A stretch of 64,000 bases of DNA from contig BPKC01000001.1 of assembly GCA_026004935.1 (NCBI GenBank), positions 1,465,491 through 1,529,490 on the forward strand, written 5' to 3'. Both the position numbers and the translations under genes were made by a program. The first letter of the stretch is position 1; the number at the start of each line of letters is the position of its first letter. This document shows, piece by piece, positions 41,820 through 53,094 of this stretch. A model generated the notes under the pieces. That model worked only from the letters and a program-made list of their open reading frames with translations, searched no databases and had not been told where the DNA came from. Source of the stretch: Rhodothalassiaceae bacterium. Its GTDB lineage: Bacteria; Pseudomonadota; Alphaproteobacteria; Sphingomonadales; Rhodothalassiaceae.

Positions 41820-43893
41820 GAAAGATCCGCACGGTCGTTCCCTTCGCGCGTGCGGATTCGATCAGGAAGACGCCGCCTTGGCGCTCCACCAGCATCTTGG
41901 AGAGCGGCAGGCCGAGGCCGGCGCCCTCGTTCTGGCGGCTCAGCACCGATTCGACCTGCTCGAAGGGCCGCAGCGCCTTCTGCAGCTCCTCCTGCGTCAT
42001 GCCGACGCCGGTATCGGCCACCGCGATCTGGACGGCGCCCTGCGGCCAGTCCTCCGGGTCTGCGCCGGGCGGCGGGCCGGCCCGCCGCTCGCACCACAGC
42101 CGGACGCTGCCGCCCGCGGGCGTGAACTTGATGGCGTTGGTCAGGATGTTGATCAGCACCTGGCGCAGCCGCAGCCGGTCCGCCGTCGCCCGCAGATCCG
42201 GCGGCGGGACCTCGTAGTGGAAGAGCACGCCGCGTTCCTCTGCGCGCTGGTGGCTCAGCCGCACCGCGGGCAGCACGACCTCGACCAGCGGCACGGGCCC
42301 CGGATCGATCGGCAGATGCCCGCTTTCCATACGCGCCAGGTCCAGGATGTCGTTGATGAGCTGCAGCAGATGCGTGCCCGCCGCGCGGATGTCGCCGATG
42401 TATTCCTTGTAGCGGGGGTGGCCGAGGGGGCCGAACAGCTCGCCTCCCAGCACCTCCGCGAAACCGATGATGGCGTTCAAGGGCGTGCGCAGCTCGTGGG
42501 AGATGTTGGCCAGGAATTCGGATTTCGCGCGGTTCGCAAGTTCGGCCGCCTCCTTGGCGCGGATGAGCTCCTGCTCCTGGCGCTTGCGCTCGGTGATGTC
42601 GCGGCCGATCATCAGCAGATGGGGACGGCCCCGGTAGGGGATAACCTTGGCGGACAGGGACAGGACCCTGGTTTCGCCCGAGCGCGCGCGCACGACGAAT
42701 TCCCGGTCCCGCACCTCGCCCTGTTCCTTGAGCTCCGCGAGGAGATCGGCGCGCTCGCGCGCATCTTCCCAGATCCCGAGCTCGAGGCTCGTGCGGCCGA
42801 TGACCTCGGCTTCCTCGAACCCCCACACCCGCAGGAAGGCGTCGTTCACGTGAACGAAGCGACCGGTGTCGAGTTCGTTCAGGGTCATGACGTCGGGCGA
42901 GAGCGCGAAGATGTTGTGGAAGATCTCTTCCGAGTCGCGCAACGCTTCCGTGGCGGCGTGGCGCTCGGTCACGTCGAACAGCGCGGCCACCACGGCCGGC
43001 GCCCCGCGCCAGTCGAGCACGCCGGCCCGGCAGTTCACCCACAGCGCCCGGCCGTCGCGCCTGAGCACCCGGAATTCGTAGTCGCGCGGAGCCCCCTCGC
43101 CCTTGAGGCGGCGCGCGATGTTCGCAAGAACCAGCTCGCGATCATCGGGATGGATGAAGGCGGCCACGCCCGGGGCGTGCGCGAGCAGCTCCTCGCGCGA
43201 GGGGTAGCCGAGCATCTCGGCGATGCGGTGATTGGCGTAGAGCAGCTCGTCGCCGCGGTGGACGAGAATGCCTTCCACCGCCTCGTCCGCGATTTCGCGA
43301 AAGGTCTGCTCGGCCGCGCTTTCCTCGCGGATGCGCGCGATCAACACCGCATAGTTGTCGCAGGGCTCCGGGGGATGTCGGACCCAGCCTGACAGCAGCA
43401 CATGCGGTCGGCTGCGGTCCGGGCGGCGGAGCAGAAGATCGACGGGAAAGCGCAACGGCCGCGCCTCCATCGGCGCGATCGCCAGCTCGTGCAGATTGCG
43501 GTTGAGAGCGAGCCGGCTGTCCGGACACAGGCGCTCCAAGAGCTCCTGCGGTGCCGCGAGTCCCTCCTCTTCCAGGAGCCGGCGGGTGCGCGCATTGATC
43601 CACACCGGTTCCGGTTCACCCCCGGCCGGATCGAGACGCAGCGCGATCACCACATGCTCGGCAAGCCAGGGCTCGATCTGGCGCAGCGCCTGCAGAAGCC
43701 TGGCAAGTCCGGGCTCCGGCACCTCCGTCGGCCCGCCCGAAGCGACCGGGCGCGGTGAGCCGGGGAGGACCTCCCGCCCGCCCGCGGCACGCGCCGCCGT
43801 CCGCTCCGCCGCCTTGCCCTTCGCCATGCCGGCTCCGTTGCCGCGTCGCACGCGGACCGCCTCCAGCTCGTCCATGCCAGCGTGTCCCGCCAT
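41806..43893 (-). CDS. PAS-domain hybrid-type sensor histidine kinase (no receiver)
   Basis: 695 aa from ATG 43893 with GGTGGA upstream; the frame stays open another 200 codons without homology. N-terminal 220 residues contain no membrane helix, so the kinase is cytoplasmic. Two PAS/PAC units follow (about 225-340, [20 protein letters not shown]; 355-460, [20 protein letters not shown]). HisKA has the H-box [20 protein letters not shown]; the ATPase domain has N-box [14 protein letters not shown]1 VADTGVGM and G2 [12 protein letters not shown]. No receiver domain and no adjacent response regulator, so the partner and signal are unknown. Convergent overlap with lipB. Confidence 0.9.
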   Translation of the reverse strand: MAGHAGMDELEAVRVRRGNGAGMAKGKAAERTAARAAGGREVLPGSPRPVASGGPTEVPEPGLARLLQALRQIEPWLAEHVVIALRLDPAGGEPEPVWINARTRRLLEEEGLAAPQELLERLCPDSRLALNRNLHELAIAPMEARPLRFPVDLLLRRPDRSRPHVLLSGWVRHPPEPCDNYAVLIARIREESAAEQTFREIADEAVEGILVHRGDELLYANHRIAEMLGYPSREELLAHAPGVAAFIHPDDRELVLANIARRLKGEGAPRDYEFRVLRRDGRALWVNCRAGVLDWRGAPAVVAALFDVTERHAATEALRDSEEIFHNIFALSPDVMTLNELDTGRFVHVNDAFLRVWGFEEAEVIGRTSLELGIWEDARERADLLAELKEQGEVRDREFVVRARSGETRVLSLSAKVIPYRGRPHLLMIGRDITERKRQEQELIRAKEAAELANRAKSEFLANISHELRTPLNAIIGFAEVLGGELFGPLGHPRYKEYIGDIRAAGTHLLQLINDILDLARMESGHLPIDPGPVPLVEVVLPAVRLSHQRAEERGVLFHYEVPPPDLRATADRLRLRQVLINILTNAIKFTPAGGSVRLWCERRAGPPPGADPEDWPQGAVQIAVADTGVGMTQEELQKALRPFEQVESVLSRQNEGAGLGLPLSKMLVERQGGVFLIESARAKGTTVRIFLRPA

Positions 43894-44142
43894 GGATCCA
43901 CCGACGGCATGGTAGCAGACATGCCGCCGCCTTGCACGAGCATAGCCCGCGGTGTCTTGGCGAATGGTTAAGGGGCCGGTCATCGGCGTGCCGTCCATCC
44001 GGTCGCGGACGCCGGGCTCCTTCGTCAAGACGCCGTCGGGATTGAAACGCCCACCCGTTTGCGGCAGGATGGGAGCGGGATGCGGAGCCGTCCGGTCAGA
44101 AGAAGGCCCCATCCCGGAATCTGGGAAGGGAGGAGAACCACC

Positions 44143-44559
44143 ATGTCCAACTTCAACCGCACGGGGCTGCTTGTCGCCCGCATTCTGCTGGTGCTGGTGT
44201 TTCTGCTGGCGGGGCTCAACAAGCTCATGAACTATGGGGCCACCGCCGACGACATCGCCGCCCACGGCGTGCCGCTGGCGGCGGTCGCGACGCCGCTTGC
44301 GATCCTGTTCGAACTCGGCGGCGCCATCCTCGTTGTGATCGGCTACCGCACGCGCGAGGCGGCGCTGGCGCTCATCCTGTTCACCGTGCTCGCCACGCTC
44401 TTCTATCACCGCTTCTGGGAGATGAGCGGGCAGGAACAGGTGATCAACATGATCATGTTCCTCAAGAACCTCGGGCTGATCGGCGGACTGATGATGCTGT
44501 GGCATCTGGGGCCCGGCGAATTGTCGCTGGATGCGAAGAAGGCCGCCGCATCGGCCTGA
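44143..44559 (+). CDS. DoxX family membrane protein
   Basis: 138 aa; GGGAGGAGAACC before ATG 44143. Four transmembrane helices in DoxX order (LLVARILLVLVFLLAGLNKL, PLAILFELGGAILVVIGYR, AALALILFTVLATLFYHRFW, FLKNLGLIGGLMMLWHLGPG). DoxX proteins are linked to quinone or thiosulfate redox and oxidative-stress membrane complexes in some bacteria; the substrate here is unknown. Monocistronic: an intrinsic terminator follows at 44594. Confidence 0.9.
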   Translation: MSNFNRTGLLVARILLVLVFLLAGLNKLMNYGATADDIAAHGVPLAAVATPLAILFELGGAILVVIGYRTREAALALILFTVLATLFYHRFWEMSGQEQVINMIMFLKNLGLIGGLMMLWHLGPGELSLDAKKAAASA

Positions 44560-44593
44560 GGCGCACGACTTCCGATCCGAGGGAATGGAACCG

Positions 44594-44629
44594 GGCGGCC
44601 CTTCCCCGCGGGGATGGGCCGCCTTTTTT
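44594..44629 (+). terminator. Intrinsic terminator of the doxX-like gene
   Basis: GGCGGCCC (44594-44601) pairs with GGGCCGCC (44616-44623), followed by six T. Confidence 0.85.
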
Positions 44630-44815
44630 GGCGCCTCGACTGTGGCAGATATGACACAGTTTCCGGAAATTTCGCACCGTCGCTGCTGCCATTTTCACGA
44701 ATTTCGTTGAGGCCCGTCCCGCCATCCTACTAAACTGACGGCAGAACCGCGATGACGGTCACGGTTCATGCAACCCATCACGACCTTGCAGGAGAGCAGG
44801 ACGGGAGGATCACAG

Positions 44816-47272
44816 ATGCGTGCATTCGCGATGCGGAAGAGGTTCGCAGGTCTGGCGGCGGGCGGCAGCGTGCTGGCGTTCGCCATCGTCCTCGGCGTGC
44901 CGGCGGCCATGGCCCAGCAGCAGGGCGCCCAGTCCGAACAGGCGGAGGTCGGGACCCTCGAGGAGATCGTGGTGACCGCCCGCAAGCGCTCCGAGACGCT
45001 GCAGAACGTGCCGTTCTCGATCAATGCGCTGACCGAATCGATGATGCGCGACCGCGGCGCCCAGAGTCTCGAGGACATCGCGGCGAACGTCGCGGGTTTC
45101 ACGATCCAGAATCTGGGCCCGGGCCAGAGCCAGGTGGCGATGCGCGGGGTGTCCGCCGGCCAGATCGTACGCGACCAGCCGGGCGTGAAGGAGCAGGTCG
45201 GCATCTATCTCGACGAGTCGCCGATCTCGCTGTCGCTGTTCACGCCCGACCTCGACTTCTTCGACACCAACCGCGTCGAGGTGCTGCGCGGGCCGCAGGG
45301 CACGCTCTTCGGCTCCGGCTCGCTGTCGGGCACCGTGCGCTACATCACGAACAAGCCGAATTTCGACGACTATGAGGTGATTGCCGAGGCGACCGGCAAC
45401 GTCATCGACCACGGCGACGTCGGCGGCGAGATCAAGGCGGCTTTCAACGTGCCCGTGAACGACGTGATCGCCATCCGCGCCGTGGGCTATGCGACGCGCT
45501 TTGGCGGCTTCATCAACGCCGTGCAGCCCGGCGGCGACACCTTCGCGCGGCCCAATGTCAACAAGGACGTGAACGACGGCGTGCGCTACGGCGGGCGGCT
45601 GGCGGCCGAGATCCGGGTCAACGATCGGATCACGCTGCGCCCACGCGTCGTCTACCAGAAGGTCGAGATCGACGGCTTCAACCGTGTCGATCTCTACAAC
45701 ATCCTCGCCAATCCGTTCACGACGACGCGCCCGCGGGTGACGCTGGGCCGGCTCGATCAGTTCACCCAGCTGGAAGAGACCTTCCGCGACGAGTTCCTGC
45801 TGGCGGATGCGGAGGTCACCTGGGAGGGTGACGTCTTCGGCTTCAAGTCCATCAGCTCGTTCACGAACCGCGAAATCCTGCAGGTGCGCGACGCGACGCA
45901 GCTGACGGGCTCGATCACCTTCCAGGTCTTCGGTGCGCCGGAGCCGATCGTGACGCTGGATGCGCCGCTCTTCGACCGCACGAATGTCGACATGTTCACC
46001 GAAGAGGCGCGCTTCTACTCGACGGACGAGGCGGCGCGGCTGCAGTGGGTGCTCGGCGTCTTCTACAGCAACATCAACCGCCGCTACGGCCAGACGCTGT
46101 TCGTGGACGGCTTCGAGGACCTGATGGGGGATCTCGACGTGCTCGACATCGACACGCGCGGGGTTCTGGCGCCGAAGGACGTGCTGTTCTTCTCCGACAT
46201 CCCCTACGACTTCGAGCAGATCGCGATCTTCGGCGAGGCCACCTACCGCATCACCGACAACTTCGACGTCACGGCCGGCGGCCGCTGGTACAATTTCGAC
46301 GAGCGCCGCGTGCTCAACTTCGACGGCATCTTCGCCGACCAGACCATCGGTCAGCCCGGCAAGACCTCGACTGACGGCTTCTCGCCGCGCGTCATCGTCA
46401 GCTACAAGCCGGATGACGACGTGCAGCTGAACGCCCAGGTGTCCAAGGGCTTCCGGCTGGGCGGCATCAACGACCCGCTCAACGTTCCGCTGTGTTCGCC
46501 GCAGGACCTGCAGACCTTCGGCAACCGGCCGAGCTTCAAGGACGAGGAGCTGTGGAACTACGAGATCGGCGCCAAGACGGAGCTGTTCGCCGGCCGGGTG
46601 ATCTTCAACATCGCCGCCTTCTACGAGGACATCAAGAACCTCCAGGCGACGGTGGATGCCGGCACCTGCTCGTCGCGCATCATCTTCAACGTGCCGGATG
46701 CGCGCTCGATCGGCACCGAGATCGAGCTCAACATCCGCCCCGACGAGCACTGGGCGCTGGCGGTGAGCGCCTCCTACACCGATCCGGAGCTGCGCTCGAC
46801 CATCACCTCGGTCGATGCGGACGGCAATGTCTCGGTGGTGGCCGGCCTGCAGAAGGGCAACCGCCTGCCGACGGTGCCGCGCTTCCAGATGGCGGCGTCC
46901 CTGAGCTACACGGCCCCCGTCTCGAACGACTTCGACGGCTTCGTGATCGCGACCGTCCAGCACGTCGGCTCGCGCTTCACCCAGACGGGTGACCAGGCGC
47001 CGGGCTTCGGTGTCGTCGATCTGACGCGCATTCCCTTCGGCGATCCGGACCGGGCGACCTTCGTCTTCGATCCGAAGCTCGACGCCTACCAGATCGGCAA
47101 TCTGCGCATCGGCGTGCGCAACGACCGCTGGGAGCTGTCGTTCTGGATCAACAACATCTGGGACGAGCGGGCGCAGCTGGCGCTGGACCGCGAGCGCGGC
47201 ACGCTGGCGCGCGTGGGCTTCCTGACCAATCAGCCGCGCACCTTCGGCTTTACGGTCCGCGCCCAGTACTGA
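44816..47272 (+). CDS. TonB-dependent outer-membrane receptor
   Basis: 818 aa; GGGAGGAT fixes ATG 44816 within a longer frame. Signal peptide (GGSVLAFAIVLGVPAAMAQQ), TonB-box-containing LEEIVVTARKRSE at about residue 44, a plug domain (VPFSINALTESMMRDRGAQS, RVEVLRGPQGTLFGSGSLSG) and a beta-barrel ending in a C-terminal aromatic strand (RTFGFTVRAQY). It is of the sphingomonad/Caulobacter-like type with a long barrel. The ligand cannot be read from sequence; the neighbour encodes a Tat-exported amine-oxidising flavoenzyme, which may act on the imported compound. A possible promoter TTGAGG/TACTAA lies at 44707-44733. Confidence 0.94.
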   Translation: MRAFAMRKRFAGLAAGGSVLAFAIVLGVPAAMAQQQGAQSEQAEVGTLEEIVVTARKRSETLQNVPFSINALTESMMRDRGAQSLEDIAANVAGFTIQNLGPGQSQVAMRGVSAGQIVRDQPGVKEQVGIYLDESPISLSLFTPDLDFFDTNRVEVLRGPQGTLFGSGSLSGTVRYITNKPNFDDYEVIAEATGNVIDHGDVGGEIKAAFNVPVNDVIAIRAVGYATRFGGFINAVQPGGDTFARPNVNKDVNDGVRYGGRLAAEIRVNDRITLRPRVVYQKVEIDGFNRVDLYNILANPFTTTRPRVTLGRLDQFTQLEETFRDEFLLADAEVTWEGDVFGFKSISSFTNREILQVRDATQLTGSITFQVFGAPEPIVTLDAPLFDRTNVDMFTEEARFYSTDEAARLQWVLGVFYSNINRRYGQTLFVDGFEDLMGDLDVLDIDTRGVLAPKDVLFFSDIPYDFEQIAIFGEATYRITDNFDVTAGGRWYNFDERRVLNFDGIFADQTIGQPGKTSTDGFSPRVIVSYKPDDDVQLNAQVSKGFRLGGINDPLNVPLCSPQDLQTFGNRPSFKDEELWNYEIGAKTELFAGRVIFNIAAFYEDIKNLQATVDAGTCSSRIIFNVPDARSIGTEIELNIRPDEHWALAVSASYTDPELRSTITSVDADGNVSVVAGLQKGNRLPTVPRFQMAASLSYTAPVSNDFDGFVIATVQHVGSRFTQTGDQAPGFGVVDLTRIPFGDPDRATFVFDPKLDAYQIGNLRIGVRNDRWELSFWINNIWDERAQLALDRERGTLARVGFLTNQPRTFGFTVRAQY

Positions 47273-47315
47273 TCGCAGCCGGGCGTCCCGCGCGCCGGGA
47301 TGCCGGAAAAACGGA

Positions 47316-47353
47316 GCCGGTGTGGCGGGTGGCCGCCGCACCGGCTTTTTTTT
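47316..47353 (+). terminator. Intrinsic terminator of the TonB receptor gene
   Basis: GCCGGTG (47316-47322) pairs with CACCGGC (47339-47345), then eight T. Confidence 0.82.
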
Positions 47354-47411
47354 GGCCCGCCGCTGCGGCAGGATCACGGACCGGGTCGGACGGGAATCAG
47401 GAGCGGTACGC

Positions 47412-48647
47412 ATGACGGGCTGGACGCGCAGGCGGCTGCTGCAGCGGATGGCCGAGACCGGGATCGCGGCCGGCGCGGGGACGCTTCTTGCGCCGCGGGC
47501 GCGTGCGGCGCGGAGCAGGGGGCATGTCTTCGACGTCGTCGTGGTGGGTGCCGGCGTCTTCGGCATCTGGACGGCCTGGCACCTGCTCCAGCGCGGCAGG
47601 CGGGTCTCGGTGGTGGACGCCCATGGGCCCGCCAATGCGCGCGCCAGCTCGGGCGGCGAGTCGCGGGTGCTGCGGATCGCCTACGGCGCGGCCCGGCATT
47701 ATGCCGAATGGGCGCATGAGGGGCTCGCGGGCTGGCGCGCGCTCGCCGCGCGCCACGAGGGGCCGCTGTTCTTTCCGGCCGGCGTGCTCTGGCTCACCCA
47801 TGAGCGCGACGAGTATGTGGAAGCGAGCCTTGCAAGCCTTGCGGATCTCGGCGTGCCGCACCGCGTGCTCGATCGCGCGGAGCTGGCGCGCCGCTGTCCC
47901 CAGATCGCGCTCGACGGCGTCGCCCTCGGCTTCCTGGAGGAGGACTCGGGCGCCATGCTGGCCCGCCGTGCAGTTCAGGCGGTGGCGCGCGAGGTGGAGG
48001 CCATGGGCGGCACGATCATCCGCGCCGGGGCCGGTCCGTTCGCGCGCCGGGGCGGGGCCGTGGTCGTCCCGCTCTCCGATGGCCGCGCGCTGGAGGCGGG
48101 CGCCGCCGTCTACGCCTGCGGGCCCTGGCTGCCGAAGCTGTTCCCGGACGTCATCGGCAACGGCATCCTGGTGACGCGCCAGGAGGTGTATTTCATCGGC
48201 CCGCCGGCGGGCTCGGCGGACTACGGACCGGCGCGCCTGCCGGTGTGGGCGGATTTCAACGCCGGCGACATCTTCTACGGCATCCCGGACCTCGAGGGCC
48301 GGGGCATGAAGCTCGCGCACCACGCCTTCGGAGAGGCCGTGGATCCCGAGACGCTGGACCGGCGGCTCACGCCGTCCCTCCTCGCCGAGGCCCGCGCCTT
48401 CCTCGCCCGGCGCTTTCCGGCGCTGGCGGACCAGCCGCTCCTCGGCGGGCGGGTGTGCCAGTACTCCGTGCGCGCGGGCGAGGACTTCCTCATCGACCGC
48501 CACCCCGACGAGCCGCAGGTGCTGCTGGTGGGCGGCGGCTCCGGCCACGGTTTCAAGCACGGGCCGCGGCTCGGGCGTTTCGTCGCCGACCTCCTCACCG
48601 GCCGCGAGAGCGCGGTGCCTGCGCGCTTCCGCCTGAAGCGGGCGTGA
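47412..48647 (+). CDS. Tat-signal FAD-dependent amino-acid/sarcosine oxidase-like protein
   Basis: 411 aa; CAGGAGCG before ATG 47412. The N-terminus TRRRLLQRM followed by a hydrophobic Ala/Gly stretch and ARA is a twin-arginine signal. The FAD-binding VVVGAGVFGIWTAWHLLQRG starts near residue 42. The C-terminal block RVCQYSVRAGEDFLIDRHP and GGGSGHGFKHGPRLG matches monomeric sarcosine oxidase / N-methyltryptophan oxidase, including Cys349 at the position of the covalent flavin link. It should oxidise a secondary or N-methyl amine. A Tat signal is unusual for this family, so a periplasmic catabolic role next to the TonB receptor is proposed. Confidence 0.85.
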   Translation: MTGWTRRRLLQRMAETGIAAGAGTLLAPRARAARSRGHVFDVVVVGAGVFGIWTAWHLLQRGRRVSVVDAHGPANARASSGGESRVLRIAYGAARHYAEWAHEGLAGWRALAARHEGPLFFPAGVLWLTHERDEYVEASLASLADLGVPHRVLDRAELARRCPQIALDGVALGFLEEDSGAMLARRAVQAVAREVEAMGGTIIRAGAGPFARRGGAVVVPLSDGRALEAGAAVYACGPWLPKLFPDVIGNGILVTRQEVYFIGPPAGSADYGPARLPVWADFNAGDIFYGIPDLEGRGMKLAHHAFGEAVDPETLDRRLTPSLLAEARAFLARRFPALADQPLLGGRVCQYSVRAGEDFLIDRHPDEPQVLLVGGGSGHGFKHGPRLGRFVADLLTGRESAVPARFRLKRA

Positions 48648-48650
48648 ACA

Positions 48651-49169
48651 TCAGCCCGGCGCGCGCTCCACATTGGTGATGCGGCTGTGGAGCAGCCGGT
48701 CGGATCCGACGACCTCGCGCGCGATGGCGTCCAGCCGCCGGGCCACGAGATCGATGTCGAGCGCGCCCGGCCGGTCCCTGCGGGTGGTCTGGCGGTCGTT
48801 GAGATCGCGCAGCAGCGCATCCCGGATCTCGGGCACGCGGGCGGCGACATAGGACTGGTTCTGCGGCCCGTCGACCTCGAAGACGAAGTCCACCCACATG
48901 TAGCCCAGCACGCGCTTGTTCTCGTTGATCAGCGGCACCGCGAAGCGGCGCACGGGCACCGTCAGCAGGTCGACCTTCTTAGCGGGCGCGGCCGACTCGG
49001 CCGGGGTCTCTTCGGCGGTGGCGGCCTCCTCGCCCTTCTTCCCGAACCCGCCGGTCAGAAACCAGACGACGGCGCCGCCCAGCAGGATGCCGCCGACGAT
49101 GCCGAGGATCATGATCAGCATCATGCCCCTGCCGGAGCGGCCCTCGCCCTCGATCGCCTCGTCGTTCAT
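48651..49169 (-). CDS. FliL-like membrane protein
   Basis: 172 aa from ATG 49169. One N-terminal transmembrane helix (MMLIMILGIVGGILLGGAVV), a Glu/Ala/Pro linker and a C-terminal periplasmic domain (VPVRRFAVPLINENKRVLGY, RVPEIRDALLRDLN) with the topology and length of FliL, although similarity to the FliL at 2977 is low. It is the last gene of the rpiB-to-thiL operon, 54 bp after thiL. Its 3' end is 3 bp from that of the convergent flavoenzyme gene. A flagellar role is not assured. Confidence 0.7.
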   Translation of the reverse strand: MNDEAIEGEGRSGRGMMLIMILGIVGGILLGGAVVWFLTGGFGKKGEEAATAEETPAESAAPAKKVDLLTVPVRRFAVPLINENKRVLGYMWVDFVFEVDGPQNQSYVAARVPEIRDALLRDLNDRQTTRRDRPGALDIDLVARRLDAIAREVVGSDRLLHSRITNVERAPG

Positions 49170-49222
49170 CTCCGCATCTCCCCTGCATCCGTCTGCCACG
49201 CGATTCTGGAGCGCAAATCCTG

Positions 49223-50194
49223 TCAATGGGTAAAGCCCGCCGCATCGAGGTCGAGCCCGCGCTCCGCCAGCCCCGCGAAGGCGACGCCGGTACCCTCTTC
49301 GACGTGACCGACCGCGGCAAGCGGGGTGTCCGTGCGCTCGGCAATGGCGACCAGCGCGGCCTCGGCCCCGGCCGGTGCGGCGATCAGCAGCTCGTAGTCG
49401 TCGCCGCCGGTGAGCACCGTCTTGAGGTACCGCGGCTCGCGGGCGACAAGCGCCCGCGTCGGCTGCGAGAGCGGCAGGGCATCGACGGCGATGACGAGCC
49501 GGCAGCCGCTCGCCTCGGCCATGTGGCCGGCATCCGCCGCGAGCCCGTCCGAGATGTCGACCGCGGCGTGGATCAGATCCCGGGCCGCGGCCGCGAAGGC
49601 GAGCCGCGGCTGCGGCAGGGCGAGGCGCTCCTCCCAGAGGGGATGCCCCGCGACACCGCCCTGCCGGGCGAGCAGCCCGAGCGCCGCATCGCCGACGCAT
49701 CCCGTAAGATAGAGCCCGTCGCCGGGCCGCGCCCCGGCGCGCGAGAGCGCCCGGCCCGCCGGCGCATGGCCGATGGCGGTGAGGCTGAAGACCTCCGCGC
49801 CCGTGCGCGAGATCGTATCGCCGCCGATGAGCGGGCAGGCGAAGCGGACGGCATCCTCCCTCAGACCCTCGGCGAAGCGGGCGAGGCGGCTGCGCGGCAG
49901 CGGGCCTGCGGCGGCGATGCCGAGCAGAAAGCCCAGGGGCTCGGCGCCGGCCGCTGCAAGATCCGAGAGATTGACCCTGAGCAGCTTGCGCGCGACGAGC
50001 GCGGGGTCGTCGTCCGGGTGATAGTGGCGGCCGGCCGCCATCAGGTCCTTGGTCAGCACGAGCTCGGCGCCTGCGGGCGGCGTCAGCACGGCGGTGTCGG
50101 CCGCAAGTCCCCGCGCGGCCGGCGAGGTGGCGAGGGGGCGCAGGATCTCGGCGATGAAACCGAACTCGTCGATGCGGTCATCCGCTGCGGTCAC
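49223..50194 (-). CDS. thiL: Thiamine-monophosphate kinase ThiL
   Basis: 323 aa. N-terminal GFIAEILRPLA and the AIR-synthase-like ATP and Mg sites: DTAVLTPPAGAELVLTKDLM, HYHPDDDPALVARKLLRVNL, DLAAAGAEPLGFLLGIAA, GGDTISRTG, AVDISDGLAADAGH and TGGDDYELL are all seen. It phosphorylates thiamine monophosphate to the diphosphate cofactor. Starts 23 bp after nusB, the common nusB-thiL pair. Confidence 0.96.
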   Translation of the reverse strand: MTAADDRIDEFGFIAEILRPLATSPAARGLAADTAVLTPPAGAELVLTKDLMAAGRHYHPDDDPALVARKLLRVNLSDLAAAGAEPLGFLLGIAAAGPLPRSRLARFAEGLREDAVRFACPLIGGDTISRTGAEVFSLTAIGHAPAGRALSRAGARPGDGLYLTGCVGDAALGLLARQGGVAGHPLWEERLALPQPRLAFAAAARDLIHAAVDISDGLAADAGHMAEASGCRLVIAVDALPLSQPTRALVAREPRYLKTVLTGGDDYELLIAAPAGAEAALVAIAERTDTPLAAVGHVEEGTGVAFAGLAERGLDLDAAGFTH

Positions 50195-50217
50195 GGCCGG
50201 GGCCCTTGCCGGCAGTC

Positions 50218-50715
50218 TCAGGCGCCCGCGCGCAGGGACTGCGCCACGCCGTCCAGGACGCCGTTGATGAAGGCGCGCTCGCGCTCGTCGAAGAACAGCG
50301 CCGTGACGAGCAGATAGTCGTTGATGAGCGCGGCCGTGGGAATGTCCGGGCGCGCCATCAGCTCGTAGCTTCCCGCGCGCAGGATCGCGAGCAGCACGGG
50401 ATCGAGCCGGTGGATCGGCCAGGAGTCCGGCAGATGCCGGCCGATCACCGCATCGATCTCCTCAACCCGCGCGCCGACACCTGTCACGACGTCCCGGAAG
50501 AAGGCGCGGTCGGGGGCGAGCGGTGGCAGGCCCTCCGCCGGCGGCTCGCCCAGGCGGTGGGCGTCGAACTCGGCGACGACGGAGGCGGGCTCGGCGTCCT
50601 GCTGCGCCAACTGGTAGAGCGCCTGCACGGCGTAGAGCCGGGCGGCGGTCCGGGGGCGGGCGAAGGGCGCATCGCCGCCTGAGCGCGCGCGGGTGCGGGA
50701 GGAGGGCGCGGTCAT
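50218..50715 (-). CDS. nusB: Transcription antitermination factor NusB
   Basis: 165 aa from ATG 50715, whose ATGA overlaps the ribH stop. NusB helices are visible: ARLYAVQALYQLAQQD, FRDVVTGVGARVEEIDAVIG, DPVLLAILRAGSYELMARPD and INDYLLVTALFFDERERAFI. NusB with NusE/S10 binds boxA of rRNA transcripts. About 25 N-terminal residues rich in Arg/Ser precede the domain. Confidence 0.95.
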   Translation of the reverse strand: MTAPSSRTRARSGGDAPFARPRTAARLYAVQALYQLAQQDAEPASVVAEFDAHRLGEPPAEGLPPLAPDRAFFRDVVTGVGARVEEIDAVIGRHLPDSWPIHRLDPVLLAILRAGSYELMARPDIPTAALINDYLLVTALFFDERERAFINGVLDGVAQSLRAGA

Positions 50716-51172
50716 GCCCACGCCTCCAGCCGCCGGCGGTTGGCGATCTGCTGCAGGCAGGCGCGGGCCGCATCCGCTCCCTTGTTCTTCTGCGCGGGAT
50801 CGGCGCGCACCCATGCCTGGTCGCGATTCTCCGTCGTCAGAATCCCGTAGCCGATCGCAAGCCCCTCGCGCACGGCGAGATCCATGAGGCCGCGGGCGCT
50901 TTCGCCGGCGACATAGTCGTAATGGGTCGTCTCCCCGCGGATGACGCAACCGAGCGCAATGTAGCCGTCATAGCGCGGCCCGCGCCCGGCCGTCGCCGCC
51001 CGCTCGGCCATCGCGATCACCGCCGGGATCTCGAAGGCGCCGGGTACGCTGATCCGGTCGAAGCGGGCGCCATGGGCTTCGAGCTCCGCGCGCGCGCCGG
51101 CGAACAGCGCCTCGGCGATGTCCTCGTAGAAGCGGGCCTCGACGACGAGGATGCGCAGGCTGCCGGCGGCGC

Positions 51173-51176
<4 letters not shown>
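50712..51176 (-). CDS. ribH: 6,7-dimethyl-8-ribityllumazine synthase RibH
   Basis: 154 aa; start ATG 51176 overlaps the ribB stop by 4 bp. Lumazine synthase blocks are intact: RILVVEARFYEDIAEALFAG, VPGAFEIPAVIAMA, ALGCVIRGETTHYDYVAGES with the catalytic His, and YGILTTENRDQAWVRA. Condenses the RibB product with the pyrimidine from the RibD branch. Translationally coupled on both sides in the riboflavin operon. Confidence 0.97.
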
Positions 51177-52342
<1,166 letters not shown>

Positions 52343-52448
52343 GAATGCGGTCTCGCTGCTGGCCCGCCGGCGCAAGCGGGCATCCATCTCGTGCGGCCGC
52401 GATGCCGCTGCGGCCTTGCGTCCGCCCCGCGCCGAGAAAGCGAAAGGC

Positions 52449-53075
52449 CTATGCGCCCTGCTGCAGGGCCTGCCAGCGCGCGATATAGCGTGCGAGCGGG
52501 TCGATTTCCAGATTGACCGCGCGCCCGGGTGCGGCATCGCCCAGGGTCGTCACCTTGCGCGTGTAGGGCACGAGGTTGACGGCGAAGACCACCCGGTCCG
52601 GCTCGTCGCGCACGGTGTTGACCGTCAGCGACACGCCGTCCACCGCGATCGATCCCTTCTCGGCGATGAGCGGGGCGAGCGCCACGGGCGCCGCAATCTC
52701 CACCCGATGGGCGTTCGGGCCGGGAGTCACGGCGAGAATCGTGCCCGTGGCGTCCACATGGCCGGTGACGATGTGGCCGCCCAGCTCGTCGCCGATCCTG
52801 AGCGCGCGCTCCAGATTGACGCGCCGGCCCGCGGTCCAGGACACGGCGGTCGTGCGCGCCAGCGTCTCGGCGGATGCATCGACCGCGAACCAGGCCGCGA
52901 ACGGCGCCCCGGCCGCATCCTTGTCGACGACCGTCAGGCACACGCCGTCCACCGCGATCGAGGCGCCGAGGGCGATGGTCTGCGGCGCGTAATGCGTGGC
53001 GATCCGGAGCCGGCGCGGGTCGTCTCCCGCGGCCTCCATGATCTCGCCGACGTCGGTGACGATTCCCGTGAACAT
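52449..53075 (-). CDS. ribE: Riboflavin synthase alpha chain RibE
   Basis: 208 aa from ATG 53075 ([12 protein letters not shown], the universal N-terminus). Two lumazine-binding repeats: first [14 protein letters not shown] with [15 protein letters not shown], second [15 protein letters not shown] with [14 protein letters not shown]. The trimeric enzyme dismutates two lumazines to riboflavin. 19 bp downstream of ribD. Confidence 0.97.
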   Translation of the reverse strand: MFTGIVTDVGEIMEAAGDDPRRLRIATHYAPQTIALGASIAVDGVCLTVVDKDAAGAPFAAWFAVDASAETLARTTAVSWTAGRRVNLERALRIGDELGGHIVTGHVDATGTILAVTPGPNAHRVEIAAPVALAPLIAEKGSIAVDGVSLTVNTVRDEPDRVVFAVNLVPYTRKVTTLGDAAPGRAVNLEIDPLARYIARWQALQQGA

Positions 53076-53094
53076 CCGCGCCCGCCAATCCGCC

